Shown: one piece after another, positions 26,069 to 34,471 of the stretch | Position numbering within the stretch: the first letter of the stretch is position 1 | Layout: the number at the start of each line of letters is the position of its first letter | Origin: Streptomyces lydicus | GTDB taxonomy: Bacteria; Actinomycetota; Actinomycetes; Streptomycetales; Streptomycetaceae | DNA: 64,000 nucleotides | Assembly (NCBI RefSeq): GCF_001729485.1 | Contig: NZ_CP017157.1 | Coordinates: 5,270,001 to 5,334,000, forward strand | Direction of reading: 5' to 3' | Made by a program: the position numbers and the translations under genes | Notes under the pieces: model-generated | What the model was told of the DNA's origin: nothing | Seen by the model: only the letters and a program-made list of their open reading frames with translations | Databases searched by the model: none

Positions 26069-26081
26069 CCGGCGGCGCCCT

Positions 26082-27239
26082 CTAGGGCGCGTCCAGCCCG
26101 ACCAGCCCGGCGAGCGCCTCCCGGTGCCGGCCCGGCGACCCGAGCGCGAGCTCATCGCTCTTGGCCCGCTTGAGGAAGAGGTGCGCCGGGTGTTCCCACG
26201 TCATCCCGATGCCGCCGTGCAGCTGGACGCACTCCTCGGCGGCACGCACCGCGACCGGCCCGCAGTACGCCTGGGCGACCGCCACCGCCACCGCGGCGTC
26301 GGGACTGCCGGTGGCCAGCGCGTCCGCGGCGTTGCGGGCGGCGGCGCGGGCCGAGGCGACCTCCAGCCACAGGGCGGCCATCCGGTGCTTGAGCGCCTGG
26401 AACGAACCGACGGGGCGGCCGAACTGGGTGCGCTCGGCGGTGTGCCGCACGGTCTCGGCCAGACACCACTCGGCGACGCCCAGCTGCTCGGAGGCGAGCA
26501 GCCCGGCGCCGGTGAGCAGGGCGCGGTCGACCGCCGCGCGGGCGCGGTCCCCGGCGGCCAGGAGGCGGCCCCGGGCGCCGTCGAGGGTGAGGTGCCCCAG
26601 GGGGCGGGTGAGGTCGAGCGGGGTGACGGTCCCGGTGCGGACGCCGTCCGCGGCGGCCTCGACCGCGTGCAGCTCCGGACCGTCCGGCCCCTGCGCCGGC
26701 ACGAGCAGCAGCTCGGCGGCCGCGGCATCGGCGACCGAGGTCACCCGGCCGGTCAGCACGCCGGCCGCGTCGGCCCGTACGGCCGGCTCCGGCCGCCCGC
26801 CCGGTGCGGTCGGCAGCGGGACGGCGAGCACCGCGACGGTGCGGCCCTCGGCGAGCGCGGTGAGCGGTGCGGCGGCCTCCGGCCGGTCGTGATCGAGCGC
26901 GAGCAGCGCGGTCACCGCGATGACCGCGCTGGTCAGGTACGGGACGGGCGCGACCGAGCGGCCCAGTTCCTCCAGCACGACGGCGGCCTCACGGGTGCTC
27001 GCGCCCGCCCCGCCGAGCTTCTCCGGCACCAGCAGCCCCGCGGTGCCGATATCGGCGGCGAGCGCCCGCCACAGCCCGGTGTCATAGGGGACGTCCGACT
27101 CCAGGCCGGCGAGCACGGTGGCCGGGTCGCAGCGGTCGGCGAGCAGCGACCGGACGGCGGCGCGCAGCGCGTCCTCGTCCTCGGAGTAGAGGAGGTCGGG
27201 GTCGGGCGTGGGGGCGGCCGGGCGGGTCTCGGCGGTCAT
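26082..27239 (-). CDS. Acyl-CoA dehydrogenase (small-subunit-like, FadE type)
   Basis: This is a 385-residue flavoprotein. The N-terminal all-helical domain, a degenerate middle beta-domain and the C-terminal helical domain with ERTQFGRPVGSFQALKHRMA and CVQLHGGIGMTWEHPAHLFL are typical. The middle domain is rich in alanine and lacks the usual FAD-stacking WI(T/S) motif. This is common for the non-catalytic or auxiliary member of the heterotetrameric acyl-CoA dehydrogenases that actinobacteria encode as adjacent pairs. Its ATG (27239) overlaps the stop of the partner gene by four bases (ATGA), so the two are translated together. Confidence 0.85.
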   Translation of the reverse strand: MTAETRPAAPTPDPDLLYSEDEDALRAAVRSLLADRCDPATVLAGLESDVPYDTGLWRALAADIGTAGLLVPEKLGGAGASTREAAVVLEELGRSVAPVPYLTSAVIAVTALLALDHDRPEAAAPLTALAEGRTVAVLAVPLPTAPGGRPEPAVRADAAGVLTGRVTSVADAAAAELLLVPAQGPDGPELHAVEAAADGVRTGTVTPLDLTRPLGHLTLDGARGRLLAAGDRARAAVDRALLTGAGLLASEQLGVAEWCLAETVRHTAERTQFGRPVGSFQALKHRMAALWLEVASARAAARNAADALATGSPDAAVAVAVAQAYCGPVAVRAAEECVQLHGGIGMTWEHPAHLFLKRAKSDELALGSPGRHREALAGLVGLDAP

Positions 27240-28420
27240 CGGGGGAGGTCCTTCCACGCGACGTCCTTGTCGGTGCGCGGCTCGGGCGGCAGACCCAGCA
27301 CGCGTTCGGCGACGATGTTGAGCAGCACTTCGGAGGTGCCTCCTTCGATGGAGTTCCCCTTGGCGCGCAGATAGCGGTAGCCGGCCTCGCGTCCGGTGAA
27401 GTCGACGCCGTCGGGGCGGCGCATCGTCCAGTCGTCGTAGGTCAGTCCGTCCTCCGCGAGGAACTCCACCTCCCAGCCGCTGATCTCCTGGGCGAGGCGG
27501 GCGAAGGCCAGCTTCATGCCGCTGCCCTCGGGGCCGGGCTGGCCCTTGGTGAGCTGCTGGCGCAGCCGCTCGCCGGTGAGCCGGGCGACCTCGGCGTCCA
27601 CCCACAGCTTCAGCAGCCGCTGGTGCAGGTCGTGGGTGCGCAGTGCGGGGCGGGCGCGCCAGTCGGCGGCGGCGACGCCAATCATCCCGCCCTCGCGGGG
27701 GATGCGGGCGCCGCCGATGGCGACCCGCTCGTTCATCAGCGTGGTCTGGGCGACCTTCCAGCCCTCGCCGACCGCGCCGAGGCGGTGGGCGTCGGGGATC
27801 CGGACTCCGGTGAGGAAGACCTCGTTGAACTCGGCCTCGCCGGTGATCTGCCGCAGCGGCCGCACCTCGACGCCGGGGTCGGTCATGTCGCAGACGAAGT
27901 AGCTGATGCCGCGGTGCTTGGGCACATCGGGGTCGGTGCGGGCGATCAGGATGGCCCAGCGGGCCAGGTGCGCGCTGGACGTCCAGACCTTCTGCCCGTC
28001 GACGACCCAGCCGCCCTCGTCGTCCCGTACCGCGCGGGTCGCCAGCGCCGCCAGGTCGGAGCCGGCGCCCGGCTCGCTGAAGAGCTGGCACCACACTTCC
28101 TCGCCGGTCCACAGGGGGCGCAGGAAGCGCTGCTGCTGCTCGTCGGTGCCGAACCGGAGGAGGGTGGGCGCGGCCATGCCGAGGCCGATGCCGATCCGGC
28201 CGGGGTCGTTGTCGGGGGCGCCGGCGGCGGCCAGTTCCGCGTCCACCACCGCCTGCAGGGACCGCGGCGCGTCCAGCCCGCCGAGACCGGCCGGGAAGTG
28301 GACCCAGGCGAGTCCGGCGTCGAAGCGGGCGCGGAGGAACTCCAGCCGGTCGGTGGTGGCGGGCGGGTGCGCGGCCAGCAGTTCGGCGGTGCGGCGGCGC
28401 AGGTCCTGGGCGTCGGTCAT
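27236..28420 (-). CDS. Acyl-CoA dehydrogenase (large-subunit-like partner)
   Basis: The protein has 394 residues. QLFSEPGAGSDLAALATRAV and VDGQKVWTSSAHLARWAILI are the substrate and FAD-binding middle-domain motifs, intact here unlike in the downstream partner. YLRAKGNSIEGGTSEVLLNI is the C-terminal motif. It probably oxidises a branched, steroid-derived or aromatic acyl-CoA as a heterotetramer with the neighbour. It overlaps the quinone oxidoreductase stop by four bases, so the three genes form one coupled unit. Substrate cannot be deduced. Confidence 0.88.
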   Translation of the reverse strand: MTDAQDLRRRTAELLAAHPPATTDRLEFLRARFDAGLAWVHFPAGLGGLDAPRSLQAVVDAELAAAGAPDNDPGRIGIGLGMAAPTLLRFGTDEQQQRFLRPLWTGEEVWCQLFSEPGAGSDLAALATRAVRDDEGGWVVDGQKVWTSSAHLARWAILIARTDPDVPKHRGISYFVCDMTDPGVEVRPLRQITGEAEFNEVFLTGVRIPDAHRLGAVGEGWKVAQTTLMNERVAIGGARIPREGGMIGVAAADWRARPALRTHDLHQRLLKLWVDAEVARLTGERLRQQLTKGQPGPEGSGMKLAFARLAQEISGWEVEFLAEDGLTYDDWTMRRPDGVDFTGREAGYRYLRAKGNSIEGGTSEVLLNIVAERVLGLPPEPRTDKDVAWKDLPR

Positions 28421-29415
28421 CGGGTGGCCTCCGCTCCGGGGACCACCACGAGCCGGCCGACGGAGGTGCCGTCGGCGACCCGCTGCACGGCCTCGGCGGC
28501 CTCCGCCAGCGGCACCCGTCCGCCGATCAGCGGCTTGATCACGCCCTGTGCGGCGAGCTTGGTCAGCTCCTCGTGGCAGGCGTCGACGGCGGCCGGGTCC
28601 TTGGTGTTGTACAGGCCCCAGTGGAGGCCCAGGATCGCGTAGTTCTTCACCAGGGCGTGGTTGAGCGCCGGGCTGGGGATGCTGCCGCCGGCGAAGCCGA
28701 CGACGACGATGCGGCCCTCGAAGGCGATGCACTTGACGGACTTGGCGTACGCGTCGCCGCCCACGGGGTCGTAGACGACGTCCGCGCCGCGGCCGCCGGT
28801 GGCCTCCTTGACGGCGGCGACGAGGTCGTCGGAGCGCCGGTCCAGGACCAGGTCACAGCCGAGTTCGCGGGCGGTGCGGGCCTTGTCCGCGCCGCCCACG
28901 ACGCCGATGACCTGCGCGCCGGCGGCCTTGCCGAGTTGGACGGCGGCGCTGCCGACGCCCCCGGCCGCGGCGTGCACCAGCAGCGTCTCGCCCGCCTGGA
29001 GACGGGCCCTGCGGTGCAGTCCGAACCAGCCGGTCTGGTAGCCGATGTGGAGTGCGGCGGCCTCGGCGTCGTCGAGGGCCTCGGGGGCGGGGCGGACCGT
29101 CGCCGCGTCGACGACCGCGAGCTCGGCGAAACCGCCGTCCGGCAGCGGCGGCTGGGCCAGCACCCGTGCGCCCACCTCGCCGGCCGCGCCGTCCCCCGCG
29201 GCGAGCACCTCACCGCAGATCTCCACGCCCGGGGTGAAGGGCAGCGGCGGCCGGACCTGGTAGTGGCCCCGGCACAGCAGCGCGTCGGGGAAGTTGACGT
29301 TGGCGGCCCGCACCCGCAGCAGCAGCTGCCCCGGCCCCGGCTGGGGGTCCGGCACCTCCTCCAGCCGCATCACTTCACGCGGCTCTCCGTTCGCGTGTAC
29401 GCGCCATGCCTTCAC
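28417..29415 (-). CDS. NADPH:quinone oxidoreductase-like MDR family protein
   Basis: This is a 332-residue zinc-free medium-chain dehydrogenase. ANVNFPDALLCRGHYQVRPP and FTPGVEICGEV are the N-terminal GroES-like domain. VHAAAGGVGSAAVQLGKAAG is the NADP-binding motif, and LPLAEAAEAV-like sequence closes the fold. No zinc-site cysteine cluster is present. It probably reduces a quinone or an alpha,beta-unsaturated acyl compound related to the acyl-CoA dehydrogenases it is coupled to. The GTG at 29415 follows GGAGG; the homology begins exactly there (VKAWRVHANGE). Confidence 0.87.
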   Translation of the reverse strand: MKAWRVHANGEPREVMRLEEVPDPQPGPGQLLLRVRAANVNFPDALLCRGHYQVRPPLPFTPGVEICGEVLAAGDGAAGEVGARVLAQPPLPDGGFAELAVVDAATVRPAPEALDDAEAAALHIGYQTGWFGLHRRARLQAGETLLVHAAAGGVGSAAVQLGKAAGAQVIGVVGGADKARTARELGCDLVLDRRSDDLVAAVKEATGGRGADVVYDPVGGDAYAKSVKCIAFEGRIVVVGFAGGSIPSPALNHALVKNYAILGLHWGLYNTKDPAAVDACHEELTKLAAQGVIKPLIGGRVPLAEAAEAVQRVADGTSVGRLVVVPGAEATR

Positions 29416-29480
29416 CTGGTGCCTCCAGTGACCTTGGATACGCGGGTGGGGCGGAGGGCGCACCGGCCCTCGCCAGCGAC

Positions 29481-29498
29481 ATACTAAGCGGTCGGTAT
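29481..29498. promoter_or_regulatory. Imperfect palindrome over the -10 of the oxidoreductase operon
   Basis: ATACTAAGCGGTCGGTAT (29481-29498) has ATAC/GTAT outer arms and resembles TetR-family operators of actinobacterial fatty-acid genes. Read leftward it contains TAGTAT, a good -10 element for the operon starting at 29415. No TetR gene is nearby; the divergent regulator is XRE-type. Confidence 0.45.
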
Positions 29499-29567
29499 CC
29501 GGTACGGAACCGTCTCCGTCGAGTCTTGGCCACCTCGTCCGCCCCGGCCCCGCCCGCCCGCTCCCCC

Positions 29568-29588
29568 GACCCTGGTACTGACAGGGTC
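29568..29588. promoter_or_regulatory. Candidate operator of the XRE/MmyB-type regulator
   Basis: GACCCTG (29568-29574) and CAGGGTC (29582-29588) are perfect 7-bp inverted arms around GTACTGA. A second, overlapping repeat CTGAC-AGG-GTCAG spans 29578-29590. The site is 37-57 bases before the regulator start, a natural place for autorepression. Confidence 0.55.
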
Positions 29589-29624
29589 AGGCTGCCGCCC
29601 GCCCGATGGCGGAGACTGGCCGGC

Positions 29625-30521
29625 ATGGACGCACCCGCCACGGACTCCCCCAACGCGCTGGGAGACTTTCTGCGCACCCGCCGCGCCCGGCTCCGGCCCG
29701 AGGACGTCGGAGTGGTCCCCTACGGGGCGCGGCGCCGGGTCCCGGGCCTGCGCCGCGAGGAGCTGGCGCAGCTCGCCGGGGTCAGCGTCGCGTACTACAC
29801 CCGTCTCGAACAGGGCCAGAGCCACAACGCCTCGGAGGGGGTGCTGGACGCGCTGGCCCGCGCACTGCGGCTGACCGCGGACGAGCGCGCCCATCTGCGC
29901 GCACTGGCCCGGCCCGCCCGGGCCCGCCGCCGCCCGGCGGTACGCCACGACAAGGCCCGCCCCGGGGTACGGCAGTTGCTCGCCGCCGTGCCGGGCGTGC
30001 CGGCCGTCGCGCTCGGGCCGCGGTTCGAGATCCTCGCGTGGAACCGCCTGGGGCACGCCCTGCTCGCCGGGCACCTCGACGCCGACAGCCCCGACCGCCC
30101 GTTGGACCGTCCCAACGCGCAGCGGATGCTCTTCCTCGACCCGCACACCCGGGAGCTGTACCCGGACCGGGACGAGGAGGTCCGGCGCGCCGTCTCCGCC
30201 CTGCGGGTGGCCGCCGGCCAGCACCCCGACGATCCGCAACTCACCGAGCTGATCGGCGAGTTGTCGATGAAGTCCACCGAGTTCGCCGCCCTGTGGTCCC
30301 GGCACGTGGTGCGCAACTGCACCTTCGGCACCAAGAAGTTCCACCATCCGCTGGTGGGCGGACTGGAGCTGGATTTCGAGATGCTGCGGACGCCGGACGG
30401 CTCCGGGCAGGGCGTGCTGATGTACACCGCCGCGGAGGGCTCGCCGTCCGAGGCGGCGCTACGCCTGCTCGCCGCCGAGCGCGGACCAGAACTCCGGGTC
30501 CTCGAACCCGAGCGCCCATAG
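29625..30521 (+). CDS. XRE-family regulator with MmyB-like ligand-binding domain
   Basis: The protein has 298 residues. The helix-turn-helix near residues 30-70 (GLRREELAQLAGVSVAYYTR and LEQGQSHNASEGVLDALARA) is typical of the MmyB group. The C-terminal domain starts about residue 100 with the conserved AVALGPRFEILAWNRLGHAL and continues FLDPHTRELYPD and NCTFGTKKFHHPLVGGLELD, a fold reported to bind a fatty-acid-like ligand in this family. It is divergent from the acyl-CoA dehydrogenase operon, which it probably controls. Its last 63 bases overlap the 3' end of the convergent GH18 gene. Confidence 0.9.
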   Translation: MDAPATDSPNALGDFLRTRRARLRPEDVGVVPYGARRRVPGLRREELAQLAGVSVAYYTRLEQGQSHNASEGVLDALARALRLTADERAHLRALARPARARRRPAVRHDKARPGVRQLLAAVPGVPAVALGPRFEILAWNRLGHALLAGHLDADSPDRPLDRPNAQRMLFLDPHTRELYPDRDEEVRRAVSALRVAAGQHPDDPQLTELIGELSMKSTEFAALWSRHVVRNCTFGTKKFHHPLVGGLELDFEMLRTPDGSGQGVLMYTAAEGSPSEAALRLLAAERGPELRVLEPERP

Positions 30522-31535
30522 GCCGGTCCCCCGCACCCCGTACTTCCGCAGCAGCGGCAACTGGGCCCGCACGCCCCGGGCGTCCTGGTACCAGACCTCG
30601 TGCGGCACGCCGTCCTTCTCGTAGACGAAGTGCGGGGTGCCCGACACCTGGTCGAAGAGGTACTCGGCGCCCGCCCGCTCGCGCAGCGCCTCGGCCTCCT
30701 TCCAGGTCAGGTGGGCGGCGTGGCCCTTGACCCCGGTGACCCAGTCCCAGCCGTAGCCCGGGAAGGCCACCTCGATCTTGTGCCGGGGGATGGTGTCGGT
30801 GGCGTAGCGCAGGAACTCGTCGTACCAGTCCCGGGAGGACAGCGGGCCCGCCTCGCCGCCGGACCAGTGCAGGTCATAGCCCATGATCCGGACCCGGTCG
30901 GCGTACCGGCCGAGCTTCTCGTAGTCGAACGCCGTGCCGGACCCGCGGACCCGGGCGAGCACGGTGACCACGCACTGCTTGTCGCGGGCGTGCAGCCGGG
31001 CGCACAGCTGCTTGACGAGCGCGTTGTAGCCGGTGCGGACGCGCTCGCGGGCCTCCTTGTCCCCGGTGAGCGCCATCGCTTCGTAGTCCAGGTCGAGGCC
31101 GTCGTACGCGCGGCTCGCCACCAGGTCGAGCAGGGTGTCCACGTGCAGCCGCCGCCGCTCGGGGTCGTGCATCAGGGCGGCCATCTTCTCGGCGCCGAGC
31201 GTCTCGGTCACCGTCGGCACGACCTCGATCCCGGCGTCGTGCAGCCCGTTGATGATGCGGCGCCGGCCCGCCCCCTGGTGGCCGGTGACGACGTCGTCGG
31301 ACGAGGTCTGGTACCAGAAGGGGCTGACGGTGTGCAGTTGGGAGGCGTGCCGCAGGGCGTCGCGGTAGGCGGCGTCGACGTCGCCCCAATAGGGCAGCCA
31401 GGCCGAGACGGTGCGCCCGCGGGCCCTGGGGGACGCGGCGGCCGCGGCGGCCGGGGCGAGCGGCCCGGCCAGCACCGCGAGGGCCAGCAGAAGCGCGAGG
31501 ACGGCACGCTTCCGGGTTCCGGAGGGGTGATCCAT
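30459..31535 (-). CDS. Exported GH18 family glycoside hydrolase
   Basis: The protein has 358 residues with a signal peptide (AVLALLLALAVLAGPLAPAA). The TIM-barrel motif DGLDLDYE at 145-152 matches DxxDxDxE with catalytic Glu 152. VRIMGYDLHWSGGEAGP and GLWALGFEDP are later barrel strands. The closest style is the spore-lytic or cortical-fragment group of GH18 (YaaH/SleL-like) rather than classical chitinases, so the substrate may be N-acetylglucosamine in peptidoglycan or chitin oligomers. ATG 31535 begins the signal peptide. The conserved C-terminus runs into the XRE gene on the other strand, so the overlap appears real. Confidence 0.87.
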   Translation of the reverse strand: MDHPSGTRKRAVLALLLALAVLAGPLAPAAAAAASPRARGRTVSAWLPYWGDVDAAYRDALRHASQLHTVSPFWYQTSSDDVVTGHQGAGRRRIINGLHDAGIEVVPTVTETLGAEKMAALMHDPERRRLHVDTLLDLVASRAYDGLDLDYEAMALTGDKEARERVRTGYNALVKQLCARLHARDKQCVVTVLARVRGSGTAFDYEKLGRYADRVRIMGYDLHWSGGEAGPLSSRDWYDEFLRYATDTIPRHKIEVAFPGYGWDWVTGVKGHAAHLTWKEAEALRERAGAEYLFDQVSGTPHFVYEKDGVPHEVWYQDARGVRAQLPLLRKYGVRGTGLWALGFEDPEFWSALGGEQA

Positions 31536-31605
31536 GCCCCGAGCGTCACCCGGGGCGGTCACTGACGCATCGTCAAACCGGCCGAACGGGGCGGCCGTCG
31601 CGCAC

Positions 31606-31785
31606 TCAGGGGACATCCGCCCCCGCGGACGGCTCCGCGGCCCCGGCCCGTCGGCGGCGGCGGCGCCGGGAGCGGAGCGCGGCCCCCAGACCGGCGGCCA
31701 CCGCCGCCGCCACGAGTTGCGCGGGGAGCTGTGTGAGCAGACCGTGTGCGAGTTCGGACAGCAGGTGGTTGAGTTGGCGGGACAT
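31606..31785 (-). CDS. Small basic protein of unknown function (59 residues)
   Basis: Translation gives MSRQLNHLLSELAHGLLTQL, a short hydrophobic segment (VAAAVAAGLGAAL), then eight arginines among nine residues and an acidic end GADVP. A single amphipathic or membrane helix with a basic anchor is likely. GAAAG lies before the ATG at 31785. No family recognised; a real but unassigned small gene, or a chance frame. Confidence 0.45.
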   Translation of the reverse strand: MSRQLNHLLSELAHGLLTQLPAQLVAAAVAAGLGAALRSRRRRRRRAGAAEPSAGADVP

Positions 31786-31957
31786 GGTGTGCTTTCTGAC
31801 GGGCCGGAAGGGGACTGTCGGGCACCCCGGTCGCCAGGGGGCGCCGCGACAACGTGGGGACCACGGTGTCCCGGCTCCCCCCGGCCGATCCACTTGTCCG
31901 GGCCCGCGCGGGAACAAACCCGGACAAGCAAGCCGCGGGAGAGGACGGGCACGCGCG

Positions 31958-33766
31958 ATGGGCGGGGGAAGAAGGACACGGCCCTGGGGGCCGCTGCGGG
32001 GCGCTTCGGAGCGGGACAACCAGCTGGCGGACACGCTGCGCCGCTGGCTCGACGCGGCCGGGCTGAAGGTCGACGACCTGCGGGCCTGTCTGCGGCCGGA
32101 GCACTTCGTCAGTCAGACCGTGCCGTCCCGCACCACCGTGTCGGACCGGCTGGCCGGTGTGAACCTGCAGTGGGACTTCGTGGAGGCGGTGGCGGACGCC
32201 TGCTCCGGCGACGCCCGGCAGTGCGCCCGGCTGCTCGCCGAGGCACGGACGCTTCTCGCCCGGCTGCCCGCGGCGGCCCCGCCCGGTGGCGCCGACCGCC
32301 CGCCGGCGGCCGCACCGGAGCCGGAGCGGCGCGAGTCCCCGGAACGGACCGCGGAGCTGGTGGCGGCGCAGCGGCAGGCACTGGCCCTCTCCGACAAGCT
32401 GTTACGGGCGATGGAACGCTCCGCCGAGCTGGAGCAGGCCCGTAACAGCGCCAACCACATGGTGCTGATCCTGCTGGCCATGGTCGACACGCTGCGGCGC
32501 GACATCGCGACGCTGACCGCCGAGCGGGAACGGGTGCGCGCCGCCCGGAAGGACCAGGAGCTGCTCCGCGTCCGGGAGCGCCTCCAGCGCAGCGAGACGC
32601 AGCGGTCCACGGCGGAATCGGAACTGACCCGGGCCCGCGCCGAGCGGGAGAAGGCCGACCGGCTGGCGGAGCGGGCCGCCGAGCAGGTACGGGCCCTGCG
32701 GGCGGAACTCGACGGCCTGCGCGGCCGGCCCGGGGAGCCGGCGCCGCCCGCCGCCCGGCCCGCCGGGCCGGCGGACGCGGGCGACGACATCGACCGCGCA
32801 CTCTTCAAGGCCGCGCGGACCCTGGACGGCGAGGCCGACCATCTCCAGCGGCTCGCGGCCGGGCTGCCCGGCGGTGACGCCCCGGACATCCCCGCCACCT
32901 GGGACGACGGCCCGGACATCGTCCCGGACAACTCGGCCGGCAGCGGTCCGGCACCGGCGGGCCCGGTCGACTCCGGCGCGGACGCGGGAGACGCGTTGTC
33001 CGGGCGCGCGACCGGACAAGTGGCCCCGGGCCGCCCCGGGGCCGGCCAGGAGGTCACCGCCCCCGCGCCGGAACGGGTGCGGGCCGGCGACCGGGAGGAC
33101 CTGCACAGCGCCTTCCGGTCCATCGGCCGGAACGGGTCCGCCGACGAAGTGCTGGCGCTGGTACGGGCGCTCGCGCCGGAGGACGCGCACCCGCTGCTGG
33201 CCGCGGTCGGCGGGGCCCGGCCCGCCAAGCCGTTCCGCGAGGTGCTGGACACCCTGCGGGCCGCCGGCCGCGACGCGGAGGTCCGTCAGATCCTCACCGC
33301 GGTGGGCCGGCACCGGGCGGCGCGGGAATTCCCGCTGGTCTTCTCGGCCCTGAAAGGGGGGCGGCACGACGCCGCACGGCCCTTCGCCCAGGAGCGCGAC
33401 ATCCAATGGGTGCTGGAGAGCCTGGTCCGGGAGCGTCCGGGCGAGGTGCAGGCCGTCTTCGACCGGCTCGTGCTCACCAGGAGGGACCACGAGGCGGACT
33501 GGCTGTGGCGTCTCGCCCGCCCCGTGGTGGCCCTGACGCCCCGGGGCGGCACCGCGCCGGCGCCCCCTGCCCCCGCGCCGGACACCACCGCCGCCGACTG
33601 GTTCGCGCCGCGCCGCCCGATCGGTGACCCGAGCCGGTCCCGGGAACCCGCACCGGTGGAGACCACCCTGACCACCCGGATCAAAATCAACATCCCGGGA
33701 ACCCGCCCCGTTCCGCCCGTCGTCGTACGGAAGCCGGCGGACCGCCGCGACGCCGGCACCGGGTGA
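31958..33766 (+). CDS. HTH and coiled-coil protein of unknown function, with a TTA codon
   Basis: This is a 602-residue protein. Residues about 20-100 form a helix-turn-helix-like domain seen in many Streptomyces regulators (LADTLRRWLDAAGLKVDDLR, then VPSRTTVSDRLAGVNLQWDF, then VEAVADACSG). Residues about 130-265 are a long coiled coil rich in Glu, Arg and Leu. Residues 265-375 are a Pro/Ala/Gly linker, and about 375-530 is a helical repeat region (ADEVLALVRALAPEDAH). No catalytic motif is visible. Codon 149 (32402-32404) is TTA, the rare leucine codon read by the bldA tRNA in Streptomyces, so translation may be limited to late growth. The start is uncertain; ATG 31958 is the first before the domain. 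Confidence 0.75.
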   Translation: MGGGRRTRPWGPLRGASERDNQLADTLRRWLDAAGLKVDDLRACLRPEHFVSQTVPSRTTVSDRLAGVNLQWDFVEAVADACSGDARQCARLLAEARTLLARLPAAAPPGGADRPPAAAPEPERRESPERTAELVAAQRQALALSDKLLRAMERSAELEQARNSANHMVLILLAMVDTLRRDIATLTAERERVRAARKDQELLRVRERLQRSETQRSTAESELTRARAEREKADRLAERAAEQVRALRAELDGLRGRPGEPAPPAARPAGPADAGDDIDRALFKAARTLDGEADHLQRLAAGLPGGDAPDIPATWDDGPDIVPDNSAGSGPAPAGPVDSGADAGDALSGRATGQVAPGRPGAGQEVTAPAPERVRAGDREDLHSAFRSIGRNGSADEVLALVRALAPEDAHPLLAAVGGARPAKPFREVLDTLRAAGRDAEVRQILTAVGRHRAAREFPLVFSALKGGRHDAARPFAQERDIQWVLESLVRERPGEVQAVFDRLVLTRRDHEADWLWRLARPVVALTPRGGTAPAPPAPAPDTTAADWFAPRRPIGDPSRSREPAPVETTLTTRIKINIPGTRPVPPVVVRKPADRRDAGTG

Positions 33767-33782
33767 GCGACGAGTGCGGCAC

Positions 33783-33808
33783 GGTACGGCAGTCTGTTGC
33801 GCCGTACC
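33783..33808. terminator. Hairpin after the HTH/coiled-coil gene
   Basis: GGTACGGC (33783-33790) and GCCGTACC (33801-33808) make a perfect 8-bp stem with a 10-base loop, 17 bases after the stop. The stem is short for a Streptomyces terminator. Confidence 0.4.
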
Positions 33809-33837
33809 CTCCGGATCAAGGATGAGGAGCGAGTCCC

Positions 33838-34434
33838 ATGCGCATCGTGGTCAGTGAATTCATGAGCCTGGACGGCGTCGTGCAGGCCCCGGGCGGGCCC
33901 GAGGAGGACACCGACGGCGGCTTCGCCCACGGCGGCTGGTCGCACCGGTTCTTCGACCCGGAGGTGATGGGTCCGGCCATCGGTGAGGCGATGAGCAAGG
34001 CCGAGGCGCTGCTCTTCGGACGCCGCACCTGGCAGACGATGGCCGCGGCGTGGCCCGATCGGGCCGGCGACCCGTTCGCCGACCAGATGAACGCCATCCC
34101 GAAGTACGTGGTGTCCGACACCCTCGGCGATGACGAGCTGACCTGGAACAACACCACCCGCATCGCGGGCAGCGCGGTCCTTGGCAGACTCCGGGAGCTG
34201 CGCGCGACGGAGGGTGGTGACCTGTCGGTCCTGGGGAGCCCCACCCTCGTGCGGAGCCTGCTGCGCGAGGGCCTGGTCGACGAGCTGATGCTCATGATCA
34301 TGCCGGTGGTCCTCGGCGGCGGGAAGAGGATCTTCCCCGAGGACGGCGTGCTGCACACCCTGGAGCTGGTCTCCGCGGTCACCGGCAGCACGGGCGTGCA
34401 GGTGTGCACCTACCGGCCGGCCGCCGAGGGGTGA
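33838..34434 (+). CDS. Dihydrofolate reductase / RibD C-terminal domain family protein
   Basis: The protein has 198 residues. It starts MRIVVSEFMSLDGVVQAPGG, the family's first strand. LLFGRRTWQTMAAAWP and PKYVVSDTL follow, then GGDLSVLGSPTLVRSLLREG and DELMLMIMPVVLGGGKRIFP. This is an NADPH-dependent reductase fold shared by RibD and DHFR, but this stand-alone group rarely acts in folate or riboflavin synthesis and its substrate is unknown. GAGGAG lies eight bases before the ATG. Confidence 0.88.
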   Translation: MRIVVSEFMSLDGVVQAPGGPEEDTDGGFAHGGWSHRFFDPEVMGPAIGEAMSKAEALLFGRRTWQTMAAAWPDRAGDPFADQMNAIPKYVVSDTLGDDELTWNNTTRIAGSAVLGRLRELRATEGGDLSVLGSPTLVRSLLREGLVDELMLMIMPVVLGGGKRIFPEDGVLHTLELVSAVTGSTGVQVCTYRPAAEG

Positions 34435-34471
34435 CCGGGGCGGGGGCGGCCCGGAACGCCACCGCGTCGCG

